DNA from: Villigracilis sp024434165
GTDB taxonomy: Bacteria > Chloroflexota > Anaerolineae > Anaerolineales > Villigracilaceae
Length of the DNA stretch: 64,000 nt
NCBI GenBank assembly: GCA_030263665.1
Contig: SZPK01000001.1
Span: 124,001-188,000, forward strand
Direction of reading: 5' to 3'
Shown piece after piece: positions 49,079 through 56,987 of this stretch; the first letter of the stretch is position 1; every line of letters starts with the position of its first letter. A program made the position numbers and the translations under genes. Under the pieces are notes generated by a model, which was not told where the DNA came from, did not search any database, and was given only the letters and a program-made list of their open reading frames with translations.

Positions 49079-49956
49079 TTCACGATTCCGGCGCGGCGCA
49101 TTTCGAGCAGAAGGGCTTGATCCCAGGGTTCGCGCGTGGTCAAGCCGAGATAGCGCACAGACTGCCTGCGGCATTCCGCCTGCGTTTCATGCAGCCAGGC
49201 TTGCGCGCGTTCGCGGTAGAGAGTTAACAAGCCGCCGTCGAGCGAGATGTCCTGCGTCTGTCCGCTTTCGATGTCCACCAGCTGCAAATCGCCGGAGAAA
49301 GGCGGGTCGAGTTCATCGGGCGAGAGGACGTGAACCAACGCCGCATCGTGACCGCGTCCCTGCATGGGGCGCAAGCCGGCTTGATACCCGCCGGCATCGA
49401 GCAGGTCCGAGATGAGGATGACCAGACCGGGGCGGCGCGGTTTGAGCGCATAGTGTTGAAGCGATGCGTCAAGGTTGGTGATGCCGCCGGGCTGAAGATT
49501 TTCGAGGAACGAAAACAAACGCGGCAGGGCGGCTTGTCCGCGCGTGGAACCGAATTCGGCGGAAACCCGTCCGTTTTGGAGAAAGCCCACAGAGAGGGAA
49601 TCGCCCGAAGCCAGCGCAATCGCTCCCAGTCCCGCTGCGAGGCGCTGGGCATATCGAAACTTGTGCAGGTCGCCATCGCCCCAATCCATCGAACGGGAAC
49701 CATCGAGCAGGATATACACCGCGAGGTCTTCCTCTTCTTCGAATAATTTGATGAAGGGACGTTCGAGCCGCGCGTAGATGTTCCAATCGAGCCGCCGCAG
49801 GTCATCGCCGGGAGCGTAGTTGCGATAGTCGGCAAATTCCACGCTGGAGCCGCGCCGCGACGAACGCCGCCCGCCTTTGACCGCGCCCGCGCGCACCCGC
49901 GACGCGACCAGCGTCAGTTGATTCAGTTTGCGCAGGGTGGATTCGGAGAAGAGCAT
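49075..49956 (-). CDS. DUF58 protein
   Basis: The 293-residue soluble protein carries the DUF58 signature: FADYRNYAPGDDLRRLDWN (about 41-59) and ERPFIKLFEEEEDLAVYILL, followed by a VWA-like MIDAS LLDGSRSMDWG. It is the standard neighbour of MoxR ATPases and is thought to be a substrate or adaptor of the AAA+ protein. It is downstream of moxR by 38 bases and coupled to the BatA-like gene by overlapping stop and start codons. Confidence 0.92.
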   Translation of the reverse strand: MLFSESTLRKLNQLTLVASRVRAGAVKGGRRSSRRGSSVEFADYRNYAPGDDLRRLDWNIYARLERPFIKLFEEEEDLAVYILLDGSRSMDWGDGDLHKFRYAQRLAAGLGAIALASGDSLSVGFLQNGRVSAEFGSTRGQAALPRLFSFLENLQPGGITNLDASLQHYALKPRRPGLVILISDLLDAGGYQAGLRPMQGRGHDAALVHVLSPDELDPPFSGDLQLVDIESGQTQDISLDGGLLTLYRERAQAWLHETQAECRRQSVRYLGLTTREPWDQALLLEMRRAGIVK

Positions 49957-49994
49957 GGGAGAGGCGGTGATTGGTAAATGGCAATTACCGATCC

Positions 49995-50972
49995 CTAATT
50001 ACTTTTAACCTGTTCCGTCAACCCGGCTATGACATCATCCGTGCGGATGCCTTCGGCAAGACCGTCGAAGTTGAGGATGAGGCGGTGGCGCAGGGCGGCG
50101 GGCGCAACCGCATGAACGTCTTCAAACGCAACGTTGTACCTTCCTGCCAGCAAGGCAGTAACCTTCGCGCCGAGCACGAGGGCTTGCCCGCCGCGCGGGG
50201 AGGAACCGTAGCGCACATACTTCCTGACAAGAGGCGACGCATTCGCGCTTTCGGGATGCGTGGCAAGAATCAGGGAAGCAATGTATTCGCGCACATGCGA
50301 AGCGATGGGAACGGTGCGCGCCAGTTCGCGCATTTGCACGATGTCCGCGCCGGCGGCGGCGGGTGCGGCGGCGGGCGTTTCCCTGCCGGTGGTGCGGTCG
50401 AAGATCTCCACGAGTTCGTTCACATCCGGCAGCGGCACGTTGACCTTGAAAAAGAAGCGGTCCAGCTGCGCTTCGGGCAGCGGATATGTCCCTTCCATTT
50501 CAAGCGGGTTCTGGGTCGCCAGCACGAAGAACGGCTCTTCGAGCGAATACGTCCGCTCGGCGACGGTGACGGAATGTTCCTGCATGGCTTCGAGCAGCGC
50601 TGATTGCGTCTTGGGCGTGGCGCGGTTGATCTCGTCCGCGAGAATTAAATTGGCAAACAACGGACCGGGGCGGAAGCGAAACTCGCGGCGTCCGTCCTGG
50701 TCTGCGAGGATTTCCGTGCCCAGAATATCGGCGGGCATCAAATCGGGCGTGAACTGGATGCGCGAAAATTTCAAGTCCAGCGCCTGCGCCAGCGTGCGGA
50801 TGAGCATGGTCTTGCCCAGTCCCGGCACGCCTTCGAGCAGCACATGCCCGCCCGCAAGAATGCTGACCAGCACATGCCGCACCACGTCCGCCTGCCCCAC
50901 GATCACCTTGCCCACTTCGCTTTCGATCCGGCTTGCCATGCGGCGAAACTGTTCGACGGGTAATTCTGTCAT
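49995..50972 (-). CDS. MoxR-family AAA+ ATPase
   Basis: The 325-residue ATPase has Walker A LLEGVPGLGKTMLIR (about 48-62), Walker B ILADEINRATPKTQ (about 105-118), a sensor in VLATQNPLEMEGTYPLPEAQ and the C-terminal lid domain. MoxR proteins act as chaperones for assembly or metal insertion of client complexes, working with VWA proteins. Start at 50972: GAGGT lies upstream and residues before it do not fit the family. Between genes 49957-49994 is a CCAATTACC-type word (GGTAAATGGCAATTACCG). Confidence 0.95.
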   Translation of the reverse strand: MTELPVEQFRRMASRIESEVGKVIVGQADVVRHVLVSILAGGHVLLEGVPGLGKTMLIRTLAQALDLKFSRIQFTPDLMPADILGTEILADQDGRREFRFRPGPLFANLILADEINRATPKTQSALLEAMQEHSVTVAERTYSLEEPFFVLATQNPLEMEGTYPLPEAQLDRFFFKVNVPLPDVNELVEIFDRTTGRETPAAAPAAAGADIVQMRELARTVPIASHVREYIASLILATHPESANASPLVRKYVRYGSSPRGGQALVLGAKVTALLAGRYNVAFEDVHAVAPAALRHRLILNFDGLAEGIRTDDVIAGLTEQVKSN

Positions 50973-51015
50973 GATGACCTCGCTTGTAAAAAGGACCGTC
51001 ACGCTGCAAGCGCGA

Positions 51016-52593
51016 CTACTTCGGTTTCAACGAATCAAAATAATTGCGGATGATCTGCAAAAACTCGAACGGCACGTCGCCGTTTTCGATGGCTTGCTGG
51101 TTGATCGTCTCGTACTGCGAATACACCTCGGTGTACGGAACCAAACTCTCGCCGTCTTCCGAGGGCGCTGCCGGTCCCTGTCCGATGGTCTCGCCATCCT
51201 CACCGGAAGATGGAAGCCCCAGCGATTCGCCGTTCTCGCCGCCGGCGAATTGCGGCGCGTAAATCTGCTCGTAGGTGGATTCGCCGCCGTCGCTGACCGC
51301 ATCCTGCTCGATGGGAGAACTGCCCGCCTCATCGCCGGGGGATGAAGAACCGTCCGCCTCACCCGACCCGCTGCCTGATCCGTCGTTCCCGGAGTTTTCC
51401 CCACTCTGACCGCTCCCCTGCTGACCGGCTTGCGCCTGTCCCTGCTGGCTGCCGCCCGCCGCCATGACCTGACCGGCTCCCTCCTGCATCGTCTGCGCGG
51501 CTTGACTCGCCTGCTGGGAGAACGCCGCCTGCTGACCGGTCTGCATCATCTCCTGCGCGGCTTCATCCAGCGCCTGCTGCGCGGCATCGTAATCGCCGCG
51601 TTGGAGAGCCTCGGCAGCCTGGTTGAGTTTCTCCGCCAGTTCCGGGTTTGCCGCTTCGACCGCATCCGCCATCTGTTCGAGTTGGTCGCTCAACTGCTGC
51701 GCTTCGCCTGCATCCAATTGGCTGACATCCAGGTTTGCCAGTTCCGCGGCGGCGTTGATGAAGTTGCCATTTGCCAATTCTCCGCCCGCTGCCTCCAGCG
51801 GACTGCCCTCCTGCGAAGCCAGTTCCTGCCCGGTCTGCTGCAAGGCTTGCGTCGTCTGCTCTGCCTGCGGGTCAGACATGGCTTGCAGCTGCTCGCCCGT
51901 GCTGGTCAACACCGAGACGGAACTTTCCATGGAAGGATTTTGCTCCAGCTCGTTCAAGGCTTGTTCGAGCGGCTCGGAGAGCGCTTCCTTTTGTTCGTCG
52001 GTCAGCGCATCATTGTTGTTGATCTCGGTCAGCAGTTCTTCGATCTTTTGTTCCTGCGCGGCGACAGCTTCCTCCACGGCGCGCGCCTGCTGTGAGGCTT
52101 GAAACCAGGCGCCGCCCCGAAACCAAACCAGCGCGAGCAGCGCAGCGAGGACGAGGGTCGAGGCGGCTTCGAGCCGGTTGAATTTCAACGGCAAGCCGCG
52201 GCGCGGGTTCACACTCCGCGCTGAGGCGACGGCATCTTCCAACTGTTGTTGAAGCATCCGGCTCGGCGGTTTGTCCTTCATCTCCAGCGCGGTGCTGATG
52301 CGTTCGTTGAGATGAAAGACCCGGTCGAAGGTGCGGGCAGACTTGAGCGCATCCACCGGCAGGAGCCAGGCAATGATCCCCGCCAGCAGGGGCGCAGCGA
52401 GAGCAAGTGCGGCGGTGAGCGCGAGGAATTCCGTCCGCAGGAGGCGCGCTTGCAGGACGCCGACCGTTCCCAGAATCAAGCCCAAAGCGAAGCCAAACGC
52501 CAGACCCCGCAGCGACCAGCTCAACGTCCGTTGGAGGCGCAGGCGTTTTTGCCAGTGAGTCAAAATGCGGGATAACTCATCGAAGGTTGTCAT
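51016..52593 (-). CDS. Membrane protein with long Gln/Glu/Ala-rich coiled coil (DUF4175-like)
   Basis: The 525-residue protein has two helices near the N-terminus (about 26-48 and 55-77), a third around 150-160, then a long helical region rich in Gln, Glu and Ala (about 180-370) that should form coiled coils, and a Gly/Ser/Gln-rich disordered part (about 370-430) before a proline-containing C-terminus. It resembles DUF4175-like proteins found beside MoxR clusters, though I am not sure of the family. It lies between the ABC permease and moxR in the same operon. The role is unknown; it could be a scaffold. Confidence 0.75.
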   Translation of the reverse strand: MTTFDELSRILTHWQKRLRLQRTLSWSLRGLAFGFALGLILGTVGVLQARLLRTEFLALTAALALAAPLLAGIIAWLLPVDALKSARTFDRVFHLNERISTALEMKDKPPSRMLQQQLEDAVASARSVNPRRGLPLKFNRLEAASTLVLAALLALVWFRGGAWFQASQQARAVEEAVAAQEQKIEELLTEINNNDALTDEQKEALSEPLEQALNELEQNPSMESSVSVLTSTGEQLQAMSDPQAEQTTQALQQTGQELASQEGSPLEAAGGELANGNFINAAAELANLDVSQLDAGEAQQLSDQLEQMADAVEAANPELAEKLNQAAEALQRGDYDAAQQALDEAAQEMMQTGQQAAFSQQASQAAQTMQEGAGQVMAAGGSQQGQAQAGQQGSGQSGENSGNDGSGSGSGEADGSSSPGDEAGSSPIEQDAVSDGGESTYEQIYAPQFAGGENGESLGLPSSGEDGETIGQGPAAPSEDGESLVPYTEVYSQYETINQQAIENGDVPFEFLQIIRNYFDSLKPK

Positions 52594-52599
52594 CGCGGT

Positions 52600-53556
52600 T
52601 TATTGATCCGGTCGCTCCACAAGGCGGATGCTCCGGCGAATCATCAGGACGGTCGAAATCGAATAGATCACGAGGAAGATGATCCACGGCGAAGGCATGG
52701 GAAAACTGCTGCTCCCCATCACCGAGGTGGTATAGAACAGGCTTTGGTCTTCCACCAGAATCACTTCGCTGATGATCGCCGTCAGGAGCGGGTTGGTCGA
52801 AACCAACAGCCACAGAATGACGGTGATCAGCCTTTCGAAAACCGCCGTATTCACGGCATAGTTATAGTAGGCGGAGATGCCGATAAACGACAGCAGGAAG
52901 AACCCCACCCCAAGCAGGATGTACGACAGCACGATGATCACATACGATGTAACGGTGGCGGCGGTGGTACGTTTGATGAAACTGGAGAGAAACAAGCCGA
53001 GCGTGCAGTAGAAGACGGCGGTCGTCACCAGCAGGAGGCTGGAAACAACCACCTCCGCCAGCCCCACGCCGCCCAGCACAAAGGCGATGCTTTGAATGGG
53101 CAGGGCGGTGAAGATGAGCAGCAAAAGATAAGCGAGCGAGGAGCCCAGTTTGCCAAACACGAAGGAGCGCGCCGGGAGTGTGGTGGTGCGAAGCAGGTCG
53201 AAGGTTTGCCGTTCGCGTTCGGAGGAGACGGCGCCGGAGGTCAGCGCGGGTCCGATCAGGCTGACGAGGAACAACTCCATCAGCACCACCGTTCCGAAAA
53301 TGCCCTTCCCCAACATCTGGCGGGCTTGCGGGTCCCAGGCGGAAAACGCCAGCCCGCTCGAAAACGAGGAATAGATGACGCCCACCACCAACCCGATCAA
53401 TGCCAGGTAGCCGGTGATCAAAAAGGAGGCGGAGCGGCTTCTCATGCGTCCGCGCAGTTCCTTCATGATGACAGGGTTTTCCATCAGGCGCTGGAAGACG
53501 TTCCAGCGGCTGGGGGCTTTGGCGGGAATCAACCCGGGTGTGGATTCGGTTTGCAT
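52600..53556 (-). CDS. ABC-2 type transporter permease
   Basis: The 318-residue protein has six hydrophobic segments (among residues 45-310), with a cytoplasmic N-terminus containing ENPVIMKELRGRMRSR, typical of ABC-2/NosY-like permeases (NPVxxKELRxR). A conserved SSERERQTFDLLRTTTL loop follows helix 2. It pairs with the ATPase encoded immediately upstream. The start at 53556 is set by AGGAACCAGG; a much longer open frame covers the ATPase gene in another frame and is not coding. The transported substrate is unknown. Confidence 0.9.
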   Translation of the reverse strand: MQTESTPGLIPAKAPSRWNVFQRLMENPVIMKELRGRMRSRSASFLITGYLALIGLVVGVIYSSFSSGLAFSAWDPQARQMLGKGIFGTVVLMELFLVSLIGPALTSGAVSSERERQTFDLLRTTTLPARSFVFGKLGSSLAYLLLLIFTALPIQSIAFVLGGVGLAEVVVSSLLLVTTAVFYCTLGLFLSSFIKRTTAATVTSYVIIVLSYILLGVGFFLLSFIGISAYYNYAVNTAVFERLITVILWLLVSTNPLLTAIISEVILVEDQSLFYTTSVMGSSSFPMPSPWIIFLVIYSISTVLMIRRSIRLVERPDQ

Positions 53557-53569
53557 CCTGGTTCCTTTT

Positions 53570-54532
53570 TTACGAAACAATTCCGCGCGTGGCGCGCATG
53601 AAGACTTCTTCGAGGTCCTGCGTCTCTTCACTGAAGTGCACCACCGGCAGTCCCTTTTCGAGCAGTGCGGCAAGCAGGCTTCGCAGCGCTTCATCGTCGC
53701 CGAGGAATTCGGCTTCGAACATGATCCAGTCGGCGCGGATGAAGCCCTCGCGCAGGCGGACACTGGATACGCCGGGCAGGTTCGCCAGTACGGCGCGCGC
53801 ATCCTCCGGTGGGACGGTGTTGAGCAGCGCCACATGGACGAGCCGGTGCGGCAGGAGACGCTGGTGGAGCTGGTCCAGTGTGCCGAGCGCGACCAGTTTG
53901 CCGCTTTCCATGATGCCGACGCGCGAGCAGAGTTCCGCCACATCTGCCAGAATGTGGCTGGAGAACAGGATCGTCTTTCCAAGACGCGCAATCTCCAGCA
54001 AAAGTTCTCGAATTTCGATGCGCGCCCGCGGGTCCAGCCCGGAGGCGGGCTCGTCGAGGACAAGCAGGCTTGGGTCGTGAATCAGCACGCGGGCGATTCC
54101 GAGGCGTTGTTTGAGTCCGCGCGAGAGGGTATCCACCATGTCGTCGCGGCGGTGGGAAATATCCACGAGTTCGAGCAGGTCGTTGATGAGACGGGCGCGC
54201 TGCGGGGCGGGGATATTGTAGCAGGCGGCGAAGAAGTCGAGATATTCCTGCACGGTCATCTCGCCGTACACGCCGAAGTTATCGGGCATGAAACCGATCA
54301 ATCTGCGGACTTCGCGCGGGGCATCCTCCACCGAAAAGCCGCCCACGGCGATCTCGCCCTGGTCCGGTTTGAGGAGGGTGACCAGCATGCGCATGGTGGT
54401 GGTCTTGCCGGCGCCGTTCGGTCCGACCAGCCCGAAGATTTCGCCCTGTTCGATGGTCAGGTTGAAGTTATCCACGGCTTTGCGCCGGCCGAAGGATTTG
54501 TTGAGGCTGCGGATTTCGACAATCGGGGTCAT
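53570..54532 (-). CDS. ABC transporter ATP-binding protein
   Basis: The 320-residue ATPase has Walker A GLVGPNGAGKTTTMRML (about 37-53), the signature LSRGLKQRLGIARVL, Walker B LLVLDEPASGLDP and an H-loop in FSSHILADVAELC. It is of the CcmA/NatA/GldA type with a ~80-residue C-terminal extension. It pairs with the ABC-2 permease downstream (13 bases apart). The start overlaps the stop of the upstream exported protein by four bases. In similar MoxR clusters such exporters are common, which suggests envelope work. Confidence 0.95.
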   Translation of the reverse strand: MTPIVEIRSLNKSFGRRKAVDNFNLTIEQGEIFGLVGPNGAGKTTTMRMLVTLLKPDQGEIAVGGFSVEDAPREVRRLIGFMPDNFGVYGEMTVQEYLDFFAACYNIPAPQRARLINDLLELVDISHRRDDMVDTLSRGLKQRLGIARVLIHDPSLLVLDEPASGLDPRARIEIRELLLEIARLGKTILFSSHILADVAELCSRVGIMESGKLVALGTLDQLHQRLLPHRLVHVALLNTVPPEDARAVLANLPGVSSVRLREGFIRADWIMFEAEFLGDDEALRSLLAALLEKGLPVVHFSEETQDLEEVFMRATRGIVS

Positions 54533-56898
54533 GGCGTCACCAGCAGCGTAATCGTGGTTCGGGCGACTTCCACATAGTCGTTCGTGGGCGTTTGCATTCT
54601 CAGCCGCACCTCTCCGCCCGGTCCAAGATAGCGAAGCGGCTCGGGGATTTGGTTTTCCCCCCATTGCAGGTTTTCGACCTTCACCCACTGCCCGGTTTCA
54701 AAGTCCCAGAGCGAGGCGGCAATATCCTGCGGTCCCAGCGCCGAGCGTACGTCCACATCGAGAATCATCGTCTCCACCGAATCGAACGGGGCGGTGATGA
54801 CGGGATGGAAACGCAGTTCGTAGCCGCCCGCCGGAATTTCGAAACTGTAATAGGGCGAAGCGCCCGGCTGGGAAGATTCCCAGGCAAGCAGGCTGGGAGT
54901 CAGCCGCCAGACATCTCCGGTATATTCAAAGGACGGGGTCAGCCTCACGACGTAAAGCGTGGTGTCAATCGCGTCGAACGATTGACCCCGCACGCCCACC
55001 GGCACAACCGGCTCTTCGATCCAGCCCATCAGATATACGCCCCAGTTGCCGTCGTTGGCGTTGTAATAATATGTGGTGCTGTTGAGAAGCATATCCAGCA
55101 TCGCCCGGCGGCGCGACAATTCGGGATTGCCCGGGCTGGCTAAGTTGTTCGGGCTGAGGAGGTTCCACGAATCGAGCGCGTAGAACTTCGGTCCATCCGG
55201 GTAGGTGGTCAGCGAAACGGTTATGGAGTTTGTTTCGCCGGGGGAAAGATCGCCGAGGTTTTCCATATCGCCGGAGGTGAACAGGATGGCATCCTTCAGC
55301 GTGAAACCGCTGGCATTGGTGACCGCACCTTTCAGAACCGGCGGCTGTCCGCTGACGGTTACGGTGAGATCGTGGTCGAACTGCAGCGCCGGGATGTTCC
55401 CCTGCGCCGCCAGAGTCTTCAACCCGCCGATTTCCACGCGCACATCCGGCATGACCATGCCCGCACCTTCGGCAAGCGTCAACCAGTCATTGCCGCCCTG
55501 GAGCCCGCCGCTGCCGCTTTCGTAGGGATACAACATGAAACCGTCCGAACTCTCCAGCAAATATCTCGCGCGGCTCGGCGAGTAAACGCCCACCAGCGCG
55601 CGCACTGCCGCCGCTTCGGAATTATCCCATGCCTGCACCACGGCAATCCTGTTCAAAATGGGTTTTTGCCCCCGGTATAGGAAACCGTAAAAATAGGCAA
55701 CCGCACTGAAGACGATCACGACGGCGGGGATGGTGATCCACGCCAGTTCGCGCCGCTTCGTGCGGCGGATGAGCAAAAAGTTGATTGGTCCGACCGCAAG
55801 CACATACAGGACCAGCCAGCCACAGACATACGCCGACGACGGCACGCCGGAATTGCCAACGGACGACACCGCGCTGTTGGCGTTGTACGAATCCCACGAG
55901 CCGTCCACCCAATTGAGCCGGGCGGGTCGGACTCCCAGCAGGCTGGCGTAAACGTCCGTCATGGCGTCCCACTCGCTGAGAGGTTTCAGCGAAGGGTCGG
56001 CAGAGAGGAAAACAATCCTGCCAAAGCCCATTTCCTTTTCAACGATGAGCGGAATGCCGTCCTGTTCCACAAGCGTGTGCGCATCCTTGTCCACCTGTCC
56101 CACCGCCAAAATTGCCGGTTCCGCCAGCGGGGAATCGTCTCGAAAATAAGCGGGCAGCGCCGAAAGGCTTTCCACCGTCTGAACGGAGTTCAACGCCAGC
56201 GGCAGGAGGTCTTTCAGTCCGGCAGAGGCGGCTTCCCAGCCTGGTCCGCCCACGACCATCAACCTGCCCCCGTTGGCGACCCACATCTTCAAAGCGGTTC
56301 GCTGATCCTCGCTCAATGGACCGGTATCCACGCCGGAGACGATGAGCGCATCCAATGCTTCCCATCCCTGGACGCGGTCGGGTAAATCCGCGAGTTGAAG
56401 CGGAGCAACCCTCACGAACCCGCCCAGCGGCTGGATGTTTGCCAAGCCATCGTACGTGGATGGGTCATCTGCCAGCACGCCGAAGAGGAGACTGTCCCGG
56501 TCCAGGCAGGAGAGGTTGAGGTCGTCGCCTGCGAGTTTTTTCCCATCCGCCACCAGGCTGACCGTGAGGCTGCGGATGAATCCGTGCGGGTGAAAATAAA
56601 GAAAGAATTCCTTGCGCGATGTGGTCGGCAACGATACATCCTGCCCATGGATGGATGTCCCGCCCTCCGAGTTCCGATAGGAAATTTGCACGCGCCCGTT
56701 TACATCCGCGCCGGTGTTTTCCACCAGCACGCGCACGGGAATCCAGGCATCCTCCTTGCAGTAACCGTTCAGCCCCACGCGGGCAGTGAGGCGTATGTCC
56801 GCCTGCGCCTGCGCGCGGAGAGGTCCCGCCGCCGCGAGCAGAATGAAAAGCAGCATCACAACCCTGGTCCACGCTCTTGCATGGTTTTGAAGAATCAA
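54529..56898 (-). CDS. Large exported membrane protein with glutamine-amidotransferase-like domain, unknown function
   Basis: The protein has about 789 residues, with a signal peptide (VVMLLFILLAAAGPLRAQAQ near residues 13-32), a beta-sandwich region (35-130), a Rossmann-like class I amidotransferase-like region without evident catalytic Cys (about 150-320, MVVGGPGWEAASAGLKDLLP), two membrane helices near 365 and 395 (CGWLVLYVLAVGPINFLLIRR; TIPAVVIVFSAVAYFYGFLYR), and a beta-rich C-terminal half. First gene of the MoxR operon. The start is uncertain: TTG 56898 sits 8 bases after AAGGAG; GTG 56907 is too close to it. Confidence 0.8.
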   Translation of the reverse strand: MILQNHARAWTRVVMLLFILLAAAGPLRAQAQADIRLTARVGLNGYCKEDAWIPVRVLVENTGADVNGRVQISYRNSEGGTSIHGQDVSLPTTSRKEFFLYFHPHGFIRSLTVSLVADGKKLAGDDLNLSCLDRDSLLFGVLADDPSTYDGLANIQPLGGFVRVAPLQLADLPDRVQGWEALDALIVSGVDTGPLSEDQRTALKMWVANGGRLMVVGGPGWEAASAGLKDLLPLALNSVQTVESLSALPAYFRDDSPLAEPAILAVGQVDKDAHTLVEQDGIPLIVEKEMGFGRIVFLSADPSLKPLSEWDAMTDVYASLLGVRPARLNWVDGSWDSYNANSAVSSVGNSGVPSSAYVCGWLVLYVLAVGPINFLLIRRTKRRELAWITIPAVVIVFSAVAYFYGFLYRGQKPILNRIAVVQAWDNSEAAAVRALVGVYSPSRARYLLESSDGFMLYPYESGSGGLQGGNDWLTLAEGAGMVMPDVRVEIGGLKTLAAQGNIPALQFDHDLTVTVSGQPPVLKGAVTNASGFTLKDAILFTSGDMENLGDLSPGETNSITVSLTTYPDGPKFYALDSWNLLSPNNLASPGNPELSRRRAMLDMLLNSTTYYYNANDGNWGVYLMGWIEEPVVPVGVRGQSFDAIDTTLYVVRLTPSFEYTGDVWRLTPSLLAWESSQPGASPYYSFEIPAGGYELRFHPVITAPFDSVETMILDVDVRSALGPQDIAASLWDFETGQWVKVENLQWGENQIPEPLRYLGPGGEVRLRMQTPTNDYVEVARTTITLLVTP

Positions 56899-56950
56899 TC
56901 GAACCACTCCTTCGACTGTAAAAATTGATTTATCTTATCATAAATGAGTT

Positions 56951-56959
56951 TGTTATAAT
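56951..56959 (+). promoter_or_regulatory. Extended -10 promoter for the 2-oxoacid dehydrogenase operon
   Basis: TGTTATAAT is an extended -10 element 28 bases before the ATG at 56988, leaving room for the CAGGAGAGAG ribosome site. It lies in the short region between divergent operons. A -35 match is poor (TATCTT near 56931). Confidence 0.6.
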
Positions 56960-56987
56960 CCCCCCATCACAACTCAGGAGAGAGTTC

